Origin: an uncultured Selenomonadales bacterium
GTDB lineage: Bacteria > Bacillota > Negativicutes > Selenomonadales > Selenomonadaceae
Length of the DNA: 43,451 nt
Direction: 5' to 3'
Assembly (NCBI GenBank): GCA_946183785.1
Contig: CAMHCS010000024.1
Location: 1 to 43,451, forward strand
How positions within the stretch are numbered: the stretch's first letter is position 1; the number at the start of each line of letters is the position of its first letter. Positions 8,589-17,144 of this stretch are shown piece after piece. The notes beneath the pieces were generated by a model. That model ran no database searches. It was not told the DNA's origin and was given only the letters and a program-made list of their open reading frames with translations. The position numbers and the translations under genes were made by a program.

Positions 8589-9239
8589 ATGGTTCGATGG
8601 GTTTGGGGGATTTTGGCAGTGGTTTGGATGTGCACGGGGATTGCGGCGGCGGCGCCAGTACCTCTCAAGCGGCCGGTGGTGGCGGTGATTCCCTTCACGT
8701 TGAAGGCGGCGGTACCGCGGGATATTACGCTGGAAGATGCGTCGATCGTCAGCGATTACGTTTACGACGCGCTTGTCAATTCCAACGAGTTTGACGTGGT
8801 GGAACGAGAGCATCTCAAAGAAATCCTGAACGAGCAGGTGCTCGGGCATAGCGGGCCGGTGGACGAACGCACGGCGTCGGAGTTCGGTCGCTTGGTCGGG
8901 GCCCAGTATATCATTTGCGGCAATATCACTGGGATTGCTGCGCGTAAGAGCACGGGAGAAATCGTTGGGGTTGGCGTGTCCCAGTCGAAGGTTTACGCCC
9001 ATGTGTCGGCGCGCTGCATCGAGGTGGAGACCGGGCGCGTCTGGCTTGCGGGGCGCGGCGACGGGCGCGCGACGAACACACAGATGAACGCGCCGCTTCG
9101 CATTATCCGTATTGGCACGGACAGGGTGGATTTCGAGCAGGTGCACAAGGCACTGGAGGACGCGGCGGACAGCCTAGTGAATGGGAAAGAGGGCTTCCTG
9201 AAGCGTATGAGCAATCGTGTGCGGCGCGCCGAGAATTGA
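8589..9239 (+). CDS. Secreted CsgG-like protein (short)
   Basis: 216 residues. An N-terminal signal peptide (WVWGILAVVWMCTGIAAAA, probable cleavage after the Ala run) leads into a CsgG-type fold: VVAVIPF, a helix, EFDVVEREHLKEILNEQ, GRLVGAQYIICGNITGI and strands through YAHVSARCIEVETGRVWLAG. This is the pattern of CsgG/FlgT-N/TolB-N-like periplasmic modules. There is no lipobox cysteine at the cleavage site, so it is probably a soluble periplasmic protein and not the lipidated curli pore. It overlaps the next CsgG-like gene. No curli subunit genes are seen. The role is unknown; outer-membrane or surface assembly is a guess. Confidence 0.78.
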   Translation: MVRWVWGILAVVWMCTGIAAAAPVPLKRPVVAVIPFTLKAAVPRDITLEDASIVSDYVYDALVNSNEFDVVEREHLKEILNEQVLGHSGPVDERTASEFGRLVGAQYIICGNITGIAARKSTGEIVGVGVSQSKVYAHVSARCIEVETGRVWLAGRGDGRATNTQMNAPLRIIRIGTDRVDFEQVHKALEDAADSLVNGKEGFLKRMSNRVRRAEN

Positions 9240-10563
9240 CGGGGCAGCGAGGACGCTAGCCGTCGCGCTTGTGCTGCTGATTATCGCGGCCCGGAGCGCG
9301 CTGGCTTCCGCGCCCGCAACGGCGATGGTGGCGGAGGTGGCGAGCTACGGCGATTACGCGCTTCAGTCCGGTTTCTTTGAGACGTTTCGCGATATTCTGG
9401 AGGAAGCGCTGATTGCATCGGGGAAACTCCGCCTTGTGATGCGCCGCCCGGAGCCGAAGGACGCGGATGCGGTTTCCCTGATCCACATGGACGCCATCGC
9501 CCGGGGCCATCAATACCGGCGCGAGATGGCGGGAGCGGCTCTGATCCGTTACGCCGACGCGGCCTATGGGCGGCAGGACGAGGAAAAGGTGAAGGCGTGG
9601 CGCAAGGAACAGCGTACTCCTTACACGCTTGGAGGCAAAGCGGCGGAGGCGGCGCGGGAGATTGGACGCCGCTTTGGCACGGAGTATCTGATTTTCTGCA
9701 ATCTGGGCGGCGTGGACGTGGAGCGGGTTCGCTCGATCTGGAACGCGAGCGTGCGGGACTTTGAAATGCGTGCGAAGGAGATCCACGCGGAAACTTCCTA
9801 TTATATCATCCATGCGCCGACTGGCCGGGTTTTTGAGGGCCATGACGCGATGGAGAAGCGCGGCCAGCTGATCGAGATTGTCGTCGGTCAGTACGGCAAG
9901 GGGTTCACCGTCGAGCAGCTTTTGACGTCGGCGCTGGCTCGACAGGCGAAGCAGGCGGCGGAGGACGTCGTGAAGGAGGGTCTGCCGCGCGTCCGGGGAA
10001 CGAGTGCGGGCGAGGGCGAGGAAGAGACGGCGAGACTTCAAGAAAAGCTTTTCGCGCTTTCGCCGTTCACGAGCCGCGTCCGCATCACGAATATGTCCGG
10101 AGAGGAGGCGGCGTCCTATGCCGTCGCCGAGGATTACCTTTTAGACGAGCTGGCGAAGAGAGGCCTTTCCTTCGTTGATTGGGCGGAGGGAACGCGGACG
10201 GCGCGGCAAGGTGAAGCGAGGACCAGCGGAAGCCGCATGTCCGACGCGGAACCGCATTATTTGCTCGCGGGCGCGCTGAACGATCTTGGCGTTTCCGAGT
10301 CGAAACGGCCCGGCAGCACCGCCGTCGTTGTTCGCGTCGGCTTGTCCGTCCGCGTAATGGACGACACGACGGGAGAGCAGGTTTTCGTCGCCACGGGCGT
10401 CGGCGAGGCGGCGGCGAAGAAGTACGAGGTCGGGCTTTTCGGCGTCCATCTGTTGCGCTTCGGCGATCAGGAGTTCAGCGAGGAATGTTTGCACGAGGCA
10501 ATATTGAAGGCTGTTCAGGAGCTTGCAGAAAAGATCGGGAAACAATACGGTGAAAAGAATTGA
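9217..10563 (+). CDS. Secreted two-part CsgG-like protein
   Basis: 448 residues from GTG 9217, overlapping the preceding gene by 23 nt. A hydrophobic signal peptide (LAVALVLLIIAARSALASA) is followed by a first alpha/beta part (~30-240) with EIGRRFGTEYLIFCNLGG and SYYIIHAPTGRVFEG. The second part (~285-445) is more clearly CsgG-like: SRVRITNM, YLLDELAKRGLSFVDW, YLLAGALNDLGVSES and VRVMDDTTGEQVFVATGVGE. Both parts repeat the same strand-helix logic as the shorter upstream protein, so the pair looks like a duplicated family acting together in the periplasm. No lipobox. Function unknown. Confidence 0.75.
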   Translation: MCGAPRIDGAARTLAVALVLLIIAARSALASAPATAMVAEVASYGDYALQSGFFETFRDILEEALIASGKLRLVMRRPEPKDADAVSLIHMDAIARGHQYRREMAGAALIRYADAAYGRQDEEKVKAWRKEQRTPYTLGGKAAEAAREIGRRFGTEYLIFCNLGGVDVERVRSIWNASVRDFEMRAKEIHAETSYYIIHAPTGRVFEGHDAMEKRGQLIEIVVGQYGKGFTVEQLLTSALARQAKQAAEDVVKEGLPRVRGTSAGEGEEETARLQEKLFALSPFTSRVRITNMSGEEAASYAVAEDYLLDELAKRGLSFVDWAEGTRTARQGEARTSGSRMSDAEPHYLLAGALNDLGVSESKRPGSTAVVVRVGLSVRVMDDTTGEQVFVATGVGEAAAKKYEVGLFGVHLLRFGDQEFSEECLHEAILKAVQELAEKIGKQYGEKN

Positions 10564-10606
10564 CGGCGGCAAGACGCAGAGTGCGGAAATCTTGCCGTCG
10601 CCTTTT
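10564..10606 (+). terminator. Rho-independent terminator
   Basis: The arms GACGGCggCAAGA and TCTTGCCGTC flank a ~15-nt loop, with GCC then TTTTT downstream. It ends the CsgG-like pair. Confidence 0.7.
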
Positions 10607-10620
10607 TATGAAATTTGAAA

Positions 10621-10668
10621 AACATCTTTTAACCGACGGCAAAATATGTTACAATTAGAAAAGATGTT
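10621..10668 (+). promoter_or_regulatory. recA promoter flanked by a 10-bp inverted repeat
   Basis: The extended -10 is TG(T)TACAAT (10647-10655). A perfect 10-bp inverted repeat, AACATCTTTT (10621-10630) and AAAAGATGTT (10659-10668), brackets the -35 to start-site region. Neither arm is the Bacillus-type LexA box CGAACnnnnGTTCG. It is a candidate operator. Confidence 0.55.
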
Positions 10669-10709
10669 CGCCAATGGAATATTATCCGGGCGAAGGAAGG
10701 AGCATATGA

Positions 10710-11816
10710 ATGGAAAAGAAAGAAAAGGGCAAGGGCTTTGAATTGCCGCCGGACAAGAGCGTCGCGCTGGAAAAAGTGCTGAAGGATTTGCACAAGACGT
10801 TCGGCGACGGGTCGATCATGCGGCTCGGCGAGGCGACGGCGAATATGAACGTAGAGGTCATTCCGACGGATATCTTGCCGTTGGACGTAGCGCTGGGCGT
10901 GGGCGGCGTGCCGCGCGGGCGCATCATCGAGGTGTTCGGGCCGGAGTCGTCGGGCAAGACGACGGTGACGCTGCACATGATCGCGGCGGCGCAGAAGCGC
11001 GGCGGCGTGGCGGCGTTCATTGACGCGGAGCACGCCCTTGATCCGATTTACGCGAAGAAGCTTGGCGTGGATACCGACAATTTGCTGATTTCGCAGCCTG
11101 ACAATGGGGAGCAGGCGCTCGAGATTGTGGAGGCGCTTGTCAGAAGCGGCGCCATTGACATTGTCGTGGTGGACTCAGTGGCGGCTCTCGTGCCGAAAGA
11201 AGAAATCGACGGCGACATGGGCGAGATGCGGGTTGGTCTGCAGGCGCGCCTGATGAGCCAGGCCATGCGGAAGCTGACCGGATTTATTTCGAAGTCGCGG
11301 ACAGTGGCAATTTTCATCAACCAGATCCGTGAGAAGGTCGGCGTCGTTTACGGAAATCCCGAGACGACTACGGGCGGCCGCGCGCTGAAATTCTACTCGA
11401 CGATCCGCATGGAGATCCGAAAGGGCGAGGTCTTGAAGCAGGGCACGGAGTCTATTGGCGCCCATACGAAGGCGAAGATTGTGAAGAACAAGGTCGCGCC
11501 GCCGTTCCGTGTCGCGGAGTTCGATATCATGTACGGCGACGGCGTTTCTCGCGAGGGCTGCGTGCTGGACATGGCGGCGGAGCTCGACGTGGTGAAGAAG
11601 AGCGGATCATGGTATTCGTATGAAGGCACGCGTCTCGGGCAGGGCCGCGACGCGGTCAAGGAAATGCTGAAGGCGGACAGGAAGCTTTATGACGAGCTGT
11701 CGGGAAAGGTGTTGGCGGCTCTCGCGGCGCAGGCGGAGGAAGCGGAGCAGAAAGCGCAGGCGAAGCGCGCAAAGATCGCGGAGGCCGTGAATGCGGAAGC
11801 AGACGGGGAAGCCTAA
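10710..11816 (+). CDS. recA: Recombinase RecA
   Basis: A 368-residue RecA with all hallmarks: N-terminal helix ending [13 protein letters not shown], Walker A GPESSGKT (~77-84), Walker [10 protein letters not shown], the conserved [10 protein letters not shown] and [19 protein letters not shown] region, and an acidic C-terminus. It forms ATP-dependent filaments on single-stranded DNA, promotes strand exchange and stimulates LexA self-cleavage. AAGGAAGGAG lies 7 nt before ATG 10710. recX overlaps its 3' end, giving the common recA-recX pair, and guaA follows in the same unit. Confidence 0.98.
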   Translation: MEKKEKGKGFELPPDKSVALEKVLKDLHKTFGDGSIMRLGEATANMNVEVIPTDILPLDVALGVGGVPRGRIIEVFGPESSGKTTVTLHMIAAAQKRGGVAAFIDAEHALDPIYAKKLGVDTDNLLISQPDNGEQALEIVEALVRSGAIDIVVVDSVAALVPKEEIDGDMGEMRVGLQARLMSQAMRKLTGFISKSRTVAIFINQIREKVGVVYGNPETTTGGRALKFYSTIRMEIRKGEVLKQGTESIGAHTKAKIVKNKVAPPFRVAEFDIMYGDGVSREGCVLDMAAELDVVKKSGSWYSYEGTRLGQGRDAVKEMLKADRKLYDELSGKVLAALAAQAEEAEQKAQAKRAKIAEAVNAEADGEA

Positions 11817-12294
11817 GCCTACCGCACTGGAGAAAGCGGTGGAACTCTTGGCGGCGCGGGAGCAGTCGAAGCGGCGGCTCACTGAAAAATTGCGGCTGCG
11901 CGGCTACGAAGAGGACGAAATCGACGCGGCGACAGCGCGGCTGGAGGAACGTCGTTATCTCGACGACGAGGCGGCCTGCGCGAGGGCTTTCCGGAAGATG
12001 TACGAGGAAGGCTCGATGAGCCTTCGGCAAATCGAGCAAAAGCTGCTTACGCGAGGGTTCCCGCCATCGCTCGTTCGGGCTGCGGCGCCGGAGGATGAGA
12101 ATCGCGCGGAACATGAGCGAAAGGCGGCGGCGCGTGCGCTTCGAGGGAAGTTCCACAGCCCGACGCCCCGGACGAAAATGAAGCAGTTTCTCTATCGGCG
12201 CGGCTTTTCTTATGAGACTTGCGATGCGGCGACGGACGTTTTTTTGGCTGACAATCCTGAGCTTATGATGAAGGAGACGGAATATGAAGAATGA
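11791..12294 (+). CDS. recX: RecA regulator RecX
   Basis: A 167-residue RecX made of three-helix repeats: [20 protein letters not shown], then [18 protein letters not shown] (the typical RYLDDxxxA motif) and [17 protein letters not shown]. It binds RecA filaments and limits or tunes their extension. It starts inside recA (26-nt overlap), with GGAGG upstream within recA, and ends 11 nt into guaA, so the three genes are tightly coupled. The length and composition are normal for Firmicutes. Confidence 0.93.
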   Translation: MRKQTGKPKPTALEKAVELLAAREQSKRRLTEKLRLRGYEEDEIDAATARLEERRYLDDEAACARAFRKMYEEGSMSLRQIEQKLLTRGFPPSLVRAAAPEDENRAEHERKAAARALRGKFHSPTPRTKMKQFLYRRGFSYETCDAATDVFLADNPELMMKETEYEE

Positions 12295-13828
12295 ACTTGT
12301 GCTGGTGCTGGATTTCGGCGGACAGTACAATCAGCTCATCGCCCGCCGTGTGCGGGAATGCGACGTGTACTGCGAGGTGCACCCGCATACGCTGACTCTG
12401 GACGAGATTCGCGCGAAGGCGCCGAAGGGAATCATACTGACGGGAGGCCCGCAAAGTGTTTACGGCGACGGCGCGCTTTCCTATGATGTGGGGCTCTTTG
12501 CGCTCGGCGTACCGGTGCTGGGCATTTGCTACGGCTCGCAGCTGATGGCGCACGCGCTGGGCGGAGAGGTCAAATCCGCCGAGGTCAGCGAGTATGGGCG
12601 CGCGGAGGCGGAAGTCGTTGAGTCGTCGTCTCGCATTTTTTCGGGAATCAGCGGCAAGACTGTCGTCTGGATGAGCCATACCGACCGCGTGACGAAGCTG
12701 CCGGAGGGCTTCACGGTCACGGCAAAAACGACGGACTGCCCAATCGCGGCATTTGAAGACACGGCGCGCGGCCTTTATGCGACGCAGTTCCACCCGGAGG
12801 TCATGCACACCGTCGAAGGGCAGAAAATGCTTCGGAACTTCGTACGGGATATTTGCGGCTGCAAAGGCGATTGGACGATGGGACCGTTTATCGAGAACAC
12901 CGTCGCGGCTTTGCGGGAAAAGATCGGCAGCGGCCGGGCCCTCTGCGCATTGTCCGGCGGCGTTGATTCGTCGGTGGCGGCTGCGCTCTTGTCGAAGGCC
13001 ATCGGCAAGCAGCTCACCTGCGTATTCGTCGACCACGGGCTTCTCCGGAAAAACGAGGGCGACGAGGTCGAGGCGGCTTTCGGGTCAGGCAGCGGCTTTG
13101 ACCTGAATTTCGTGCGAGTCGACGCGGGCGCGCAGTTCTTCGCGAAGCTGAAGGGCGTCACCGAGCCGGAGCAGAAGCGCAAGATCATCGGCGAGGAATT
13201 TATCCGTGTATTCGAGGCCGAGGCGAAAAAAATCGGCGCCGTGGATTTTCTCGTGCAGGGTACGATTTATCCCGACGTCATCGAGAGCGGGCTCGGCAAG
13301 GCTGCCGTTATCAAGTCTCATCACAACGTGGGCGGCCTGCCGGATTATGTAGACTTCAAGGAAATCGTCGAGCCGCTCCGGTTGCTTTTCAAGGACGAAG
13401 TGCGGAAGGTAGGGCGTGCGCTGGGACTTCCCGAGGCTATCGTAAACCGGCAGCCGTTCCCCGGTCCCGGGCTCGGCATCCGCATCATCGGCGAGGTCAC
13501 GCCGGAGAAAGTCAAACTCGTGCAGGAGGCCGACGCCATCTATCGCGAGGAAGTGGCGAATGCGGGCGCGGACAAAGAGCTCGCGCAGTATTTCGCCGCG
13601 CTGACCAATATGCGCTCGGTGGGCGTCATGGGCGACGGCCGCACTTACGACTATGCGGTGGCTCTACGCGCCGTTCTGACCAGCGATTTCATGACCGCCG
13701 AGCCTGCCCGCCTCCCATGGGACGTGCTCGCAAAAGTCGCAAGCCGCATCGTCAACGAAGTCAGGGGCGTAAACCGCGTGCTTTACGATTGCACGGGAAA
13801 ACCGCCGGCTACGATCGAGTTCGAATAA
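12284..13828 (+). CDS. guaA: GMP synthase (glutamine-hydrolysing)
   Basis: A 514-residue enzyme converting XMP, ATP and glutamine to GMP, the last step of guanylate synthesis. The N-terminal class I glutamine amidotransferase (~1-190) has the nucleophile motif GICYGSQ and the HPEV His/Glu. The ATP pyrophosphatase domain has the P-loop LSGGVDSS (~222-230). The C-terminal dimerisation domain has [16 protein letters not shown] and ends PPATIEFE, as in the family. AAGGAGA precedes ATG 12284, which overlaps the end of recX. Co-transcription with recA-recX links purine supply with repair, though this may be incidental. Confidence 0.97.
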   Translation: MKNELVLVLDFGGQYNQLIARRVRECDVYCEVHPHTLTLDEIRAKAPKGIILTGGPQSVYGDGALSYDVGLFALGVPVLGICYGSQLMAHALGGEVKSAEVSEYGRAEAEVVESSSRIFSGISGKTVVWMSHTDRVTKLPEGFTVTAKTTDCPIAAFEDTARGLYATQFHPEVMHTVEGQKMLRNFVRDICGCKGDWTMGPFIENTVAALREKIGSGRALCALSGGVDSSVAAALLSKAIGKQLTCVFVDHGLLRKNEGDEVEAAFGSGSGFDLNFVRVDAGAQFFAKLKGVTEPEQKRKIIGEEFIRVFEAEAKKIGAVDFLVQGTIYPDVIESGLGKAAVIKSHHNVGGLPDYVDFKEIVEPLRLLFKDEVRKVGRALGLPEAIVNRQPFPGPGLGIRIIGEVTPEKVKLVQEADAIYREEVANAGADKELAQYFAALTNMRSVGVMGDGRTYDYAVALRAVLTSDFMTAEPARLPWDVLAKVASRIVNEVRGVNRVLYDCTGKPPATIEFE

Positions 13829-13833
13829 TCAAA

Positions 13834-13871
13834 GACCCCATGCCTGCCTGTGTCAGACATGGGGTCAAATT
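13834..13871. terminator. Probable bidirectional terminator between guaA and the SGNH gene
   Basis: A perfect 9-bp stem GACCCCATG/CATGGGGTC with a 15-nt loop lies between convergent genes. The T run after it is weak (AAATTTAT), with A-rich sequence on the other side. Confidence 0.6.
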
Positions 13872-13917
13872 TATCTGATTCACGTTGTTTATGTATTGGG
13901 GAATACGGCGCAGGGAG

Positions 13918-14589
13918 TCAATGTACGTCGGACAGCAGCACAGCCTCCGTGTACAGTTGGACGCCGACGTCGGCATTGGGATGAATGAAGTCGATCAGAT
14001 ATTTTTCCGGTGATGAAGACGCGAATTGGCGGGCAACGTACCCGTTGGCGTCGATGAAATCGTCGCCCGTATCGCTGCACCAAGCCGAAAGCGCCGACGT
14101 ATATTCCCTGTACGCTTTGTCCGTGTTCGGGGGCACTATGCCGCCGATGATGCCTGCGTCGCCGTCCGTTGCAATCCAAGGGGCGATAAAGACGAACTTC
14201 GCGTCGGGACGACGTGTGCAAACTGCGTTTCGGAGCTTTTGCAGATTGCGTATATAGTCCGCCGAGGTCATCGCGCAAAACATCGGGTCACGGAAAAGGA
14301 TATCGTTCGCGCCTGTGGCAACGACATAAAGATCCGCCGCCGCATGGACGATCGACGGGAGGAAATAGGTCAACAGGATTTTCGTTGTGGCGCCGCCCTG
14401 GGAGATATTGACAATATCTCCGGGGATTGAAGGACGTATGGGCTCGTACCAGGGTACGCCGCCGTTTATAGTTCCCTCCGTAAGGGAATCACCGATAAAA
14501 CAAACTGTTTTCGCATCTTGCAGAAAGTAATAGAGTCGGCTGCTTTTCATGTCGTCCGTTATTGTCAACAAATGTGTCACCAGCTCCAA
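13918..14589 (-). CDS. SGNH/GDSL-type esterase
   Basis: About 210-223 residues. Block I is CFIGDSLTEG (nucleophile Ser), block II the Gly in SQGGATT, block III GANDILF and block V DFIHPNADVG with the catalytic Asp and His. It is predicted to hydrolyse ester bonds of carbohydrates or lipids, for example acetyl groups on polysaccharide. No signal peptide is present, so it is probably cytoplasmic. The longest frame opens with TTG 14589 but lacks a ribosome site. ATG 14550 (MKSSRLYYF) is a reasonable alternative. An in-frame stop upstream blocks further extension. Monocistronic. Confidence 0.85.
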   Translation of the reverse strand: MELVTHLLTITDDMKSSRLYYFLQDAKTVCFIGDSLTEGTINGGVPWYEPIRPSIPGDIVNISQGGATTKILLTYFLPSIVHAAADLYVVATGANDILFRDPMFCAMTSADYIRNLQKLRNAVCTRRPDAKFVFIAPWIATDGDAGIIGGIVPPNTDKAYREYTSALSAWCSDTGDDFIDANGYVARQFASSSPEKYLIDFIHPNADVGVQLYTEAVLLSDVH

Positions 14590-14674
14590 TTTGTTTTTTC
14601 ACTGTGCGGGTTGTCGTACTGGGCAACCTAGCATTTCCTCCAGGAAGGCACTGCTTTTAGGGGTGCAATGTATT

Positions 14675-14692
14675 CTTTTCCATTATAACATG
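14675..14692 (-). promoter_or_regulatory. Extended -10 promoter for the SGNH esterase
   Basis: On the minus strand TGtTATAAT places a perfect -10 at 14682-14687. It implies a leader of roughly 90-125 nt containing short inverted repeats (TTCCtggaGGAA and GGTTG/CAACC), with no recognised riboswitch. Confidence 0.5.
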
Positions 14693-14735
14693 GTTGAGGA
14701 AACAATAAATATGAACTTCCATTGTAGATTATTTA

Positions 14736-14773
14736 ACAAAAAGGACAGCCGGCCTTTTGGCTGACTGTCCTTC
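14736..14773 (-). terminator. Rho-independent terminator for tRNA-Ala
   Basis: The stem AAGGACAGtCaGCC/GGCcGgCTGTCCTT with an AAAA loop is followed on the minus strand by TTTTTG. It lies ~50 nt downstream of the tRNA. Confidence 0.8.
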
Positions 14774-14824
14774 TGAACTCATGCAAAAATTTAGGACGAT
14801 TCTTACATGAAGTTGTGTGCGTCA

Positions 14825-14900
14825 TGGTGGAGACGAAGAGGATTGAACTCTCGACCTCTCGGATGCGAACCGAACGCTCTCCCAGCTGAGCTACGTCCCC
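14825..14900 (-). tRNA. tRNA-Ala (anticodon CGC)
   Basis: A 76-nt cloverleaf on the minus strand with encoded CCA: acceptor GGGGACG/CGTCTCC, D stem GCTC/GAGC, anticodon stem TTCGG/CCGAG with loop TTCGCAT, and T arm GAGAG-TTCAATC-CTCTT. The G3-U70 wobble pair, the alanine identity element, is present. It reads GCG, a codon used heavily in the surrounding genes. Confidence 0.95.
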
Positions 14901-14920
14901 ACTTGTTTCGAACAATGAAT

Positions 14921-14950
14921 AGTATAACACGGTGCCTTTAAAAATGCAAT
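14921..14950 (-). promoter_or_regulatory. Likely promoter of tRNA-Ala
   Basis: On the minus strand TGTTATACT gives an extended -10 (TATACT at 14921-14926) about 20 nt upstream of the tRNA. The -35 region is A/T-rich without a clear hexamer. Confidence 0.45.
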
Positions 14951-14985
14951 ATCTCGTAATAAAAATTTTGCATAGGTGAAATAGT

Positions 14986-15690
14986 TTACGACCGGAGAAT
15001 GCGTGTGATTTCGATAACGTCCCGATGCTTTACGTTCCTCGGCTCAAACTGTATCCAAGTATAAACGAGTTGCATCACGGCGCCTGCGCCAACTGTGCCG
15101 ATCAGCGTCCCTACCCCCACCGGGCCGCCGAGCAGCCATCCGAACAGGAGCACGGCGGCCCACATCCCGATTTGGACGGCGCCGATTGGGACAGTCGGCA
15201 AGCGTTGGCCCAGACCAACCAGCAGCGCGTCGCGCGGACCGCAGCATTGGCCGGCTTTCATGTAAACGCACATGCCCAGCGCCATGAAGACGAAGCCTAT
15301 CAGCATGGAAACGATGCCGAGCACTAAGCTTTGGTTTTCAGGCAACGGGTTCAGGCTGTTGAACATCTGCACGAAATTTCCCGTCAAGAGGGCGTCGATG
15401 ACCGTGCCATAGCCGATCCGCTCTTTGAGCAGCAGGTCGACAATCAAGACAGCGACGGCGATTATCGTCATCGCCAGGCCATAGTTCAGCGGCGTTTGGC
15501 GGGCGACGCCCATGCCTAGGCAATCCCAGGGGGCAAGGCCGATATTCGCGTATATGGTCAGGTGTACGCCAAAAGCAAAGACCAGCAGGCCGGCGGCGAT
15601 TTGGAGCCATTGGCGGAATATTTCCTTTCGACTCACGCGGTATGCGCGCTCACGAATTTGAGCGTATTTTGCTTTATCTTTGAACATCAT
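14986..15690 (-). CDS. YczE/YitT-type integral membrane protein
   Basis: A 234-residue membrane protein with about five hydrophobic helices after a charged N-terminal tail: LQIAAGLLVFAFGVHLTI, AMTIIAVAVLIVDLLL, LVLGIVSMLIGFVFMALG, VQIGMWAAVLLFGWLLG and LIGTVGAGAVMQLVY. Characteristic motifs are GLAPWDCLGMG and CGPRDALLVGL, typical of the YczE/YyaS/YitT family. The biochemical role of this family is unknown; some members are linked to export or secondary-metabolite loci. It lies 25 nt downstream of the GNAT gene and is probably co-transcribed with it. ATG 15687 is an equally good start. Confidence 0.85.
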   Translation of the reverse strand: MMFKDKAKYAQIRERAYRVSRKEIFRQWLQIAAGLLVFAFGVHLTIYANIGLAPWDCLGMGVARQTPLNYGLAMTIIAVAVLIVDLLLKERIGYGTVIDALLTGNFVQMFNSLNPLPENQSLVLGIVSMLIGFVFMALGMCVYMKAGQCCGPRDALLVGLGQRLPTVPIGAVQIGMWAAVLLFGWLLGGPVGVGTLIGTVGAGAVMQLVYTWIQFEPRNVKHRDVIEITRILRS

Positions 15691-15715
15691 AAAACCGTAA
15701 AGATTCCTCTTCTGT

Positions 15716-16237
15716 CTACCAGTTTAGTTCATACAAGCTAAAAGCGGGGATATGCTCGATTCCCCGATCCAGGTCGGCGTCTCCCGCATATTGGAATCCG
15801 TTTTTCTCATAAAGCTTTTGGGCGGGCAGATTGCCAGGGACGATATCGAGGCGCAGGGCTTTGTAGCCGTCTGCCTTCGCTTTTTCCGTGCAGAATCGGA
15901 CGACTGCAGTGCCCAGTCCTTTTCCTTGCAGCTTCGGCGCTATCGCTAATGCGTGCAGCACCATATAGGAGCCGTCGGGAAGATCGCGTTTCCAGTGGCC
16001 CTTCTGGTAGTTTCCCTGCGGGTTGGCGTTTAGGACAAATGCGCCGACGAGTCTCTGTTTGTCCGTGCAGATGTATTGTTCCCCGGCTGCCGTCATCTCA
16101 CGGACAAAGCTTTCCGATGGGTAAATTCGATACATCCATTTCGGATAATTGATATGATGGTCCAGCCACAGGACGACGCTGTCGTAAAAGGCTCCGACAT
16201 GGGCGACGTCAGTTTCCCGGCAGTTTTCTATCTGCAT
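15716..16237 (-). CDS. GNAT-family N-acetyltransferase
   Basis: 173 residues with the GNAT core: LVGAFVLNANPQG (beta strands), MVLHALAIAPKLQGKGLGTA containing the acetyl-CoA pyrophosphate loop (QGKGLG), and LRLDIVPGNLPAQKLYEKNGF (motif B). It should transfer an acetyl group from acetyl-CoA to an amine. The substrate cannot be deduced. AAAGGACGG lies upstream of ATG 16237. A good promoter precedes it, and the YczE-like gene follows. Confidence 0.9.
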   Translation of the reverse strand: MQIENCRETDVAHVGAFYDSVVLWLDHHINYPKWMYRIYPSESFVREMTAAGEQYICTDKQRLVGAFVLNANPQGNYQKGHWKRDLPDGSYMVLHALAIAPKLQGKGLGTAVVRFCTEKAKADGYKALRLDIVPGNLPAQKLYEKNGFQYAGDADLDRGIEHIPAFSLYELNW

Positions 16238-16273
16238 ACTTTCGATTTCCGTCCTTTCTGCATTATGATCCCT

Positions 16274-16302
16274 ATTGTATCGAAACGCTGCCGCTTCTGC
16301 AA
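16274..16302 (-). promoter_or_regulatory. Sigma-70 promoter for GNAT-YczE unit
   Basis: On the minus strand TTGCAG (16297-16302), a 17-nt spacer and TACAAT (16274-16279) lie about 40 nt upstream of the acetyltransferase start. Confidence 0.6.
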
Positions 16303-16346
16303 CCCCAAAGAGTGAACGGCTTTCCCTGACGCGATTGCTGCCAACT

Positions 16347-16389
16347 AAAAAAGCAGAGAGATGACAAATGCGCCATATCTCTGCTTTTT
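16347..16389 (-). terminator. Rho-independent terminator after the ABC operon
   Basis: The stem AAAAGCAGAGA/TCTCTGCTTTT lies just downstream of the permease gene on the minus strand, with flanking T and A runs. Confidence 0.8.
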
Positions 16390-16403
16390 AACATGCAGAC
16401 CGT

Positions 16404-17144
16404 TTAGTTTCGCAAATTCACAAACGCTTTGCCGCTGATCAGCAGCACGGCGGCGAGATAGGCGGCGAGGACCGCTACCGAGATCATGGAAACTTCGGCG
16501 CCGCTTCCTATTCCTCGCAGAAGATAGCTGGTGTGGGTCAGCGGCAGGCATTCAATGGCGACACGCAGCGCGTCGGGCAGCGCCCGTGTAGAGAAGAAGG
16601 TGCCGCAGAGGAAAGACATCGGGAGCAGGATATAGGTGTTGACCTGTCCCATCTGCTCATAGGTGCCGAGATACATGGCCGCCGCGAAGCCGATGCCTGC
16701 AAATACGGCACAGTTTAGCATCAGCACGAGGATGAAAATCGGCGTGATCGTGAAATGGGCGCCGAAAGCATAAGCGAGGGCGACGATGATCGCCGAGGAT
16801 ATCATGCCGCGCAGCACCGCCGCCAGCACCTTGCCGACGACGTAGGCGAAGGGGCGGATTGGAGCGATGATGTATTCCTCGATGCTCTTGTGGTAGACGC
16901 GCTCGGCGTGAACCGGCGTCACGCTGTTGAAGCTGATGTTCATCGAGTTCAGCGCGAGGATGCCCGGTACGAGGAAGTCGATATAGGAGCCGCCGCCCGT
17001 GGGCTGGATATTCCGCCCGAGTCCCCAGCCGAAAGCTACGAGGTACAACATCGGCGCGACCATACGGGACAGGATGAAAGCGGTCATGCGATGCTTCAGC
17101 ACGGTCCAGTCGCGCCAGAACACCGTCCAAATGTCGGCAAGCAT
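16404..17144 (-). CDS. ABC-2 type exporter permease
   Basis: A 246-residue membrane protein with six predicted helices in the NodJ/DrrB-like ABC-2 layout: amphipathic N-terminus, MVAPMLYLVAFGWGLG, VPGILALNSMN, the conserved RVYHKSIEEYIIAPI loop, MISSAIIVALAYAFGA, PIFILVLMLNCAVFAGIGF, a QVNTYILLPMSFLCGTFFS segment with the family's PxxFLCGTFFS motif, and a C-terminal helix. It partners the ATPase encoded immediately upstream; stop and start codons abut. Substrate unknown; drugs, lipids or polysaccharide are typical for the family. Confidence 0.92.
   Translation of the reverse strand: MLADIWTVFWRDWTVLKHRMTAFILSRMVAPMLYLVAFGWGLGRNIQPTGGGSYIDFLVPGILALNSMNISFNSVTPVHAERVYHKSIEEYIIAPIRPFAYVVGKVLAAVLRGMISSAIIVALAYAFGAHFTITPIFILVLMLNCAVFAGIGFAAAMYLGTYEQMGQVNTYILLPMSFLCGTFFSTRALPDALRVAIECLPLTHTSYLLRGIGSGAEVSMISVAVLAAYLAAVLLISGKAFVNLRN

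Noticed and set aside
14590..14674. Known riboswitch in the SGNH gene leader
   Set aside because: Short inverted repeats exist, but no consensus of preQ1, SAM, TPP or other classes could be matched. A possible 11-codon ORF there has poor ribosome-site spacing.
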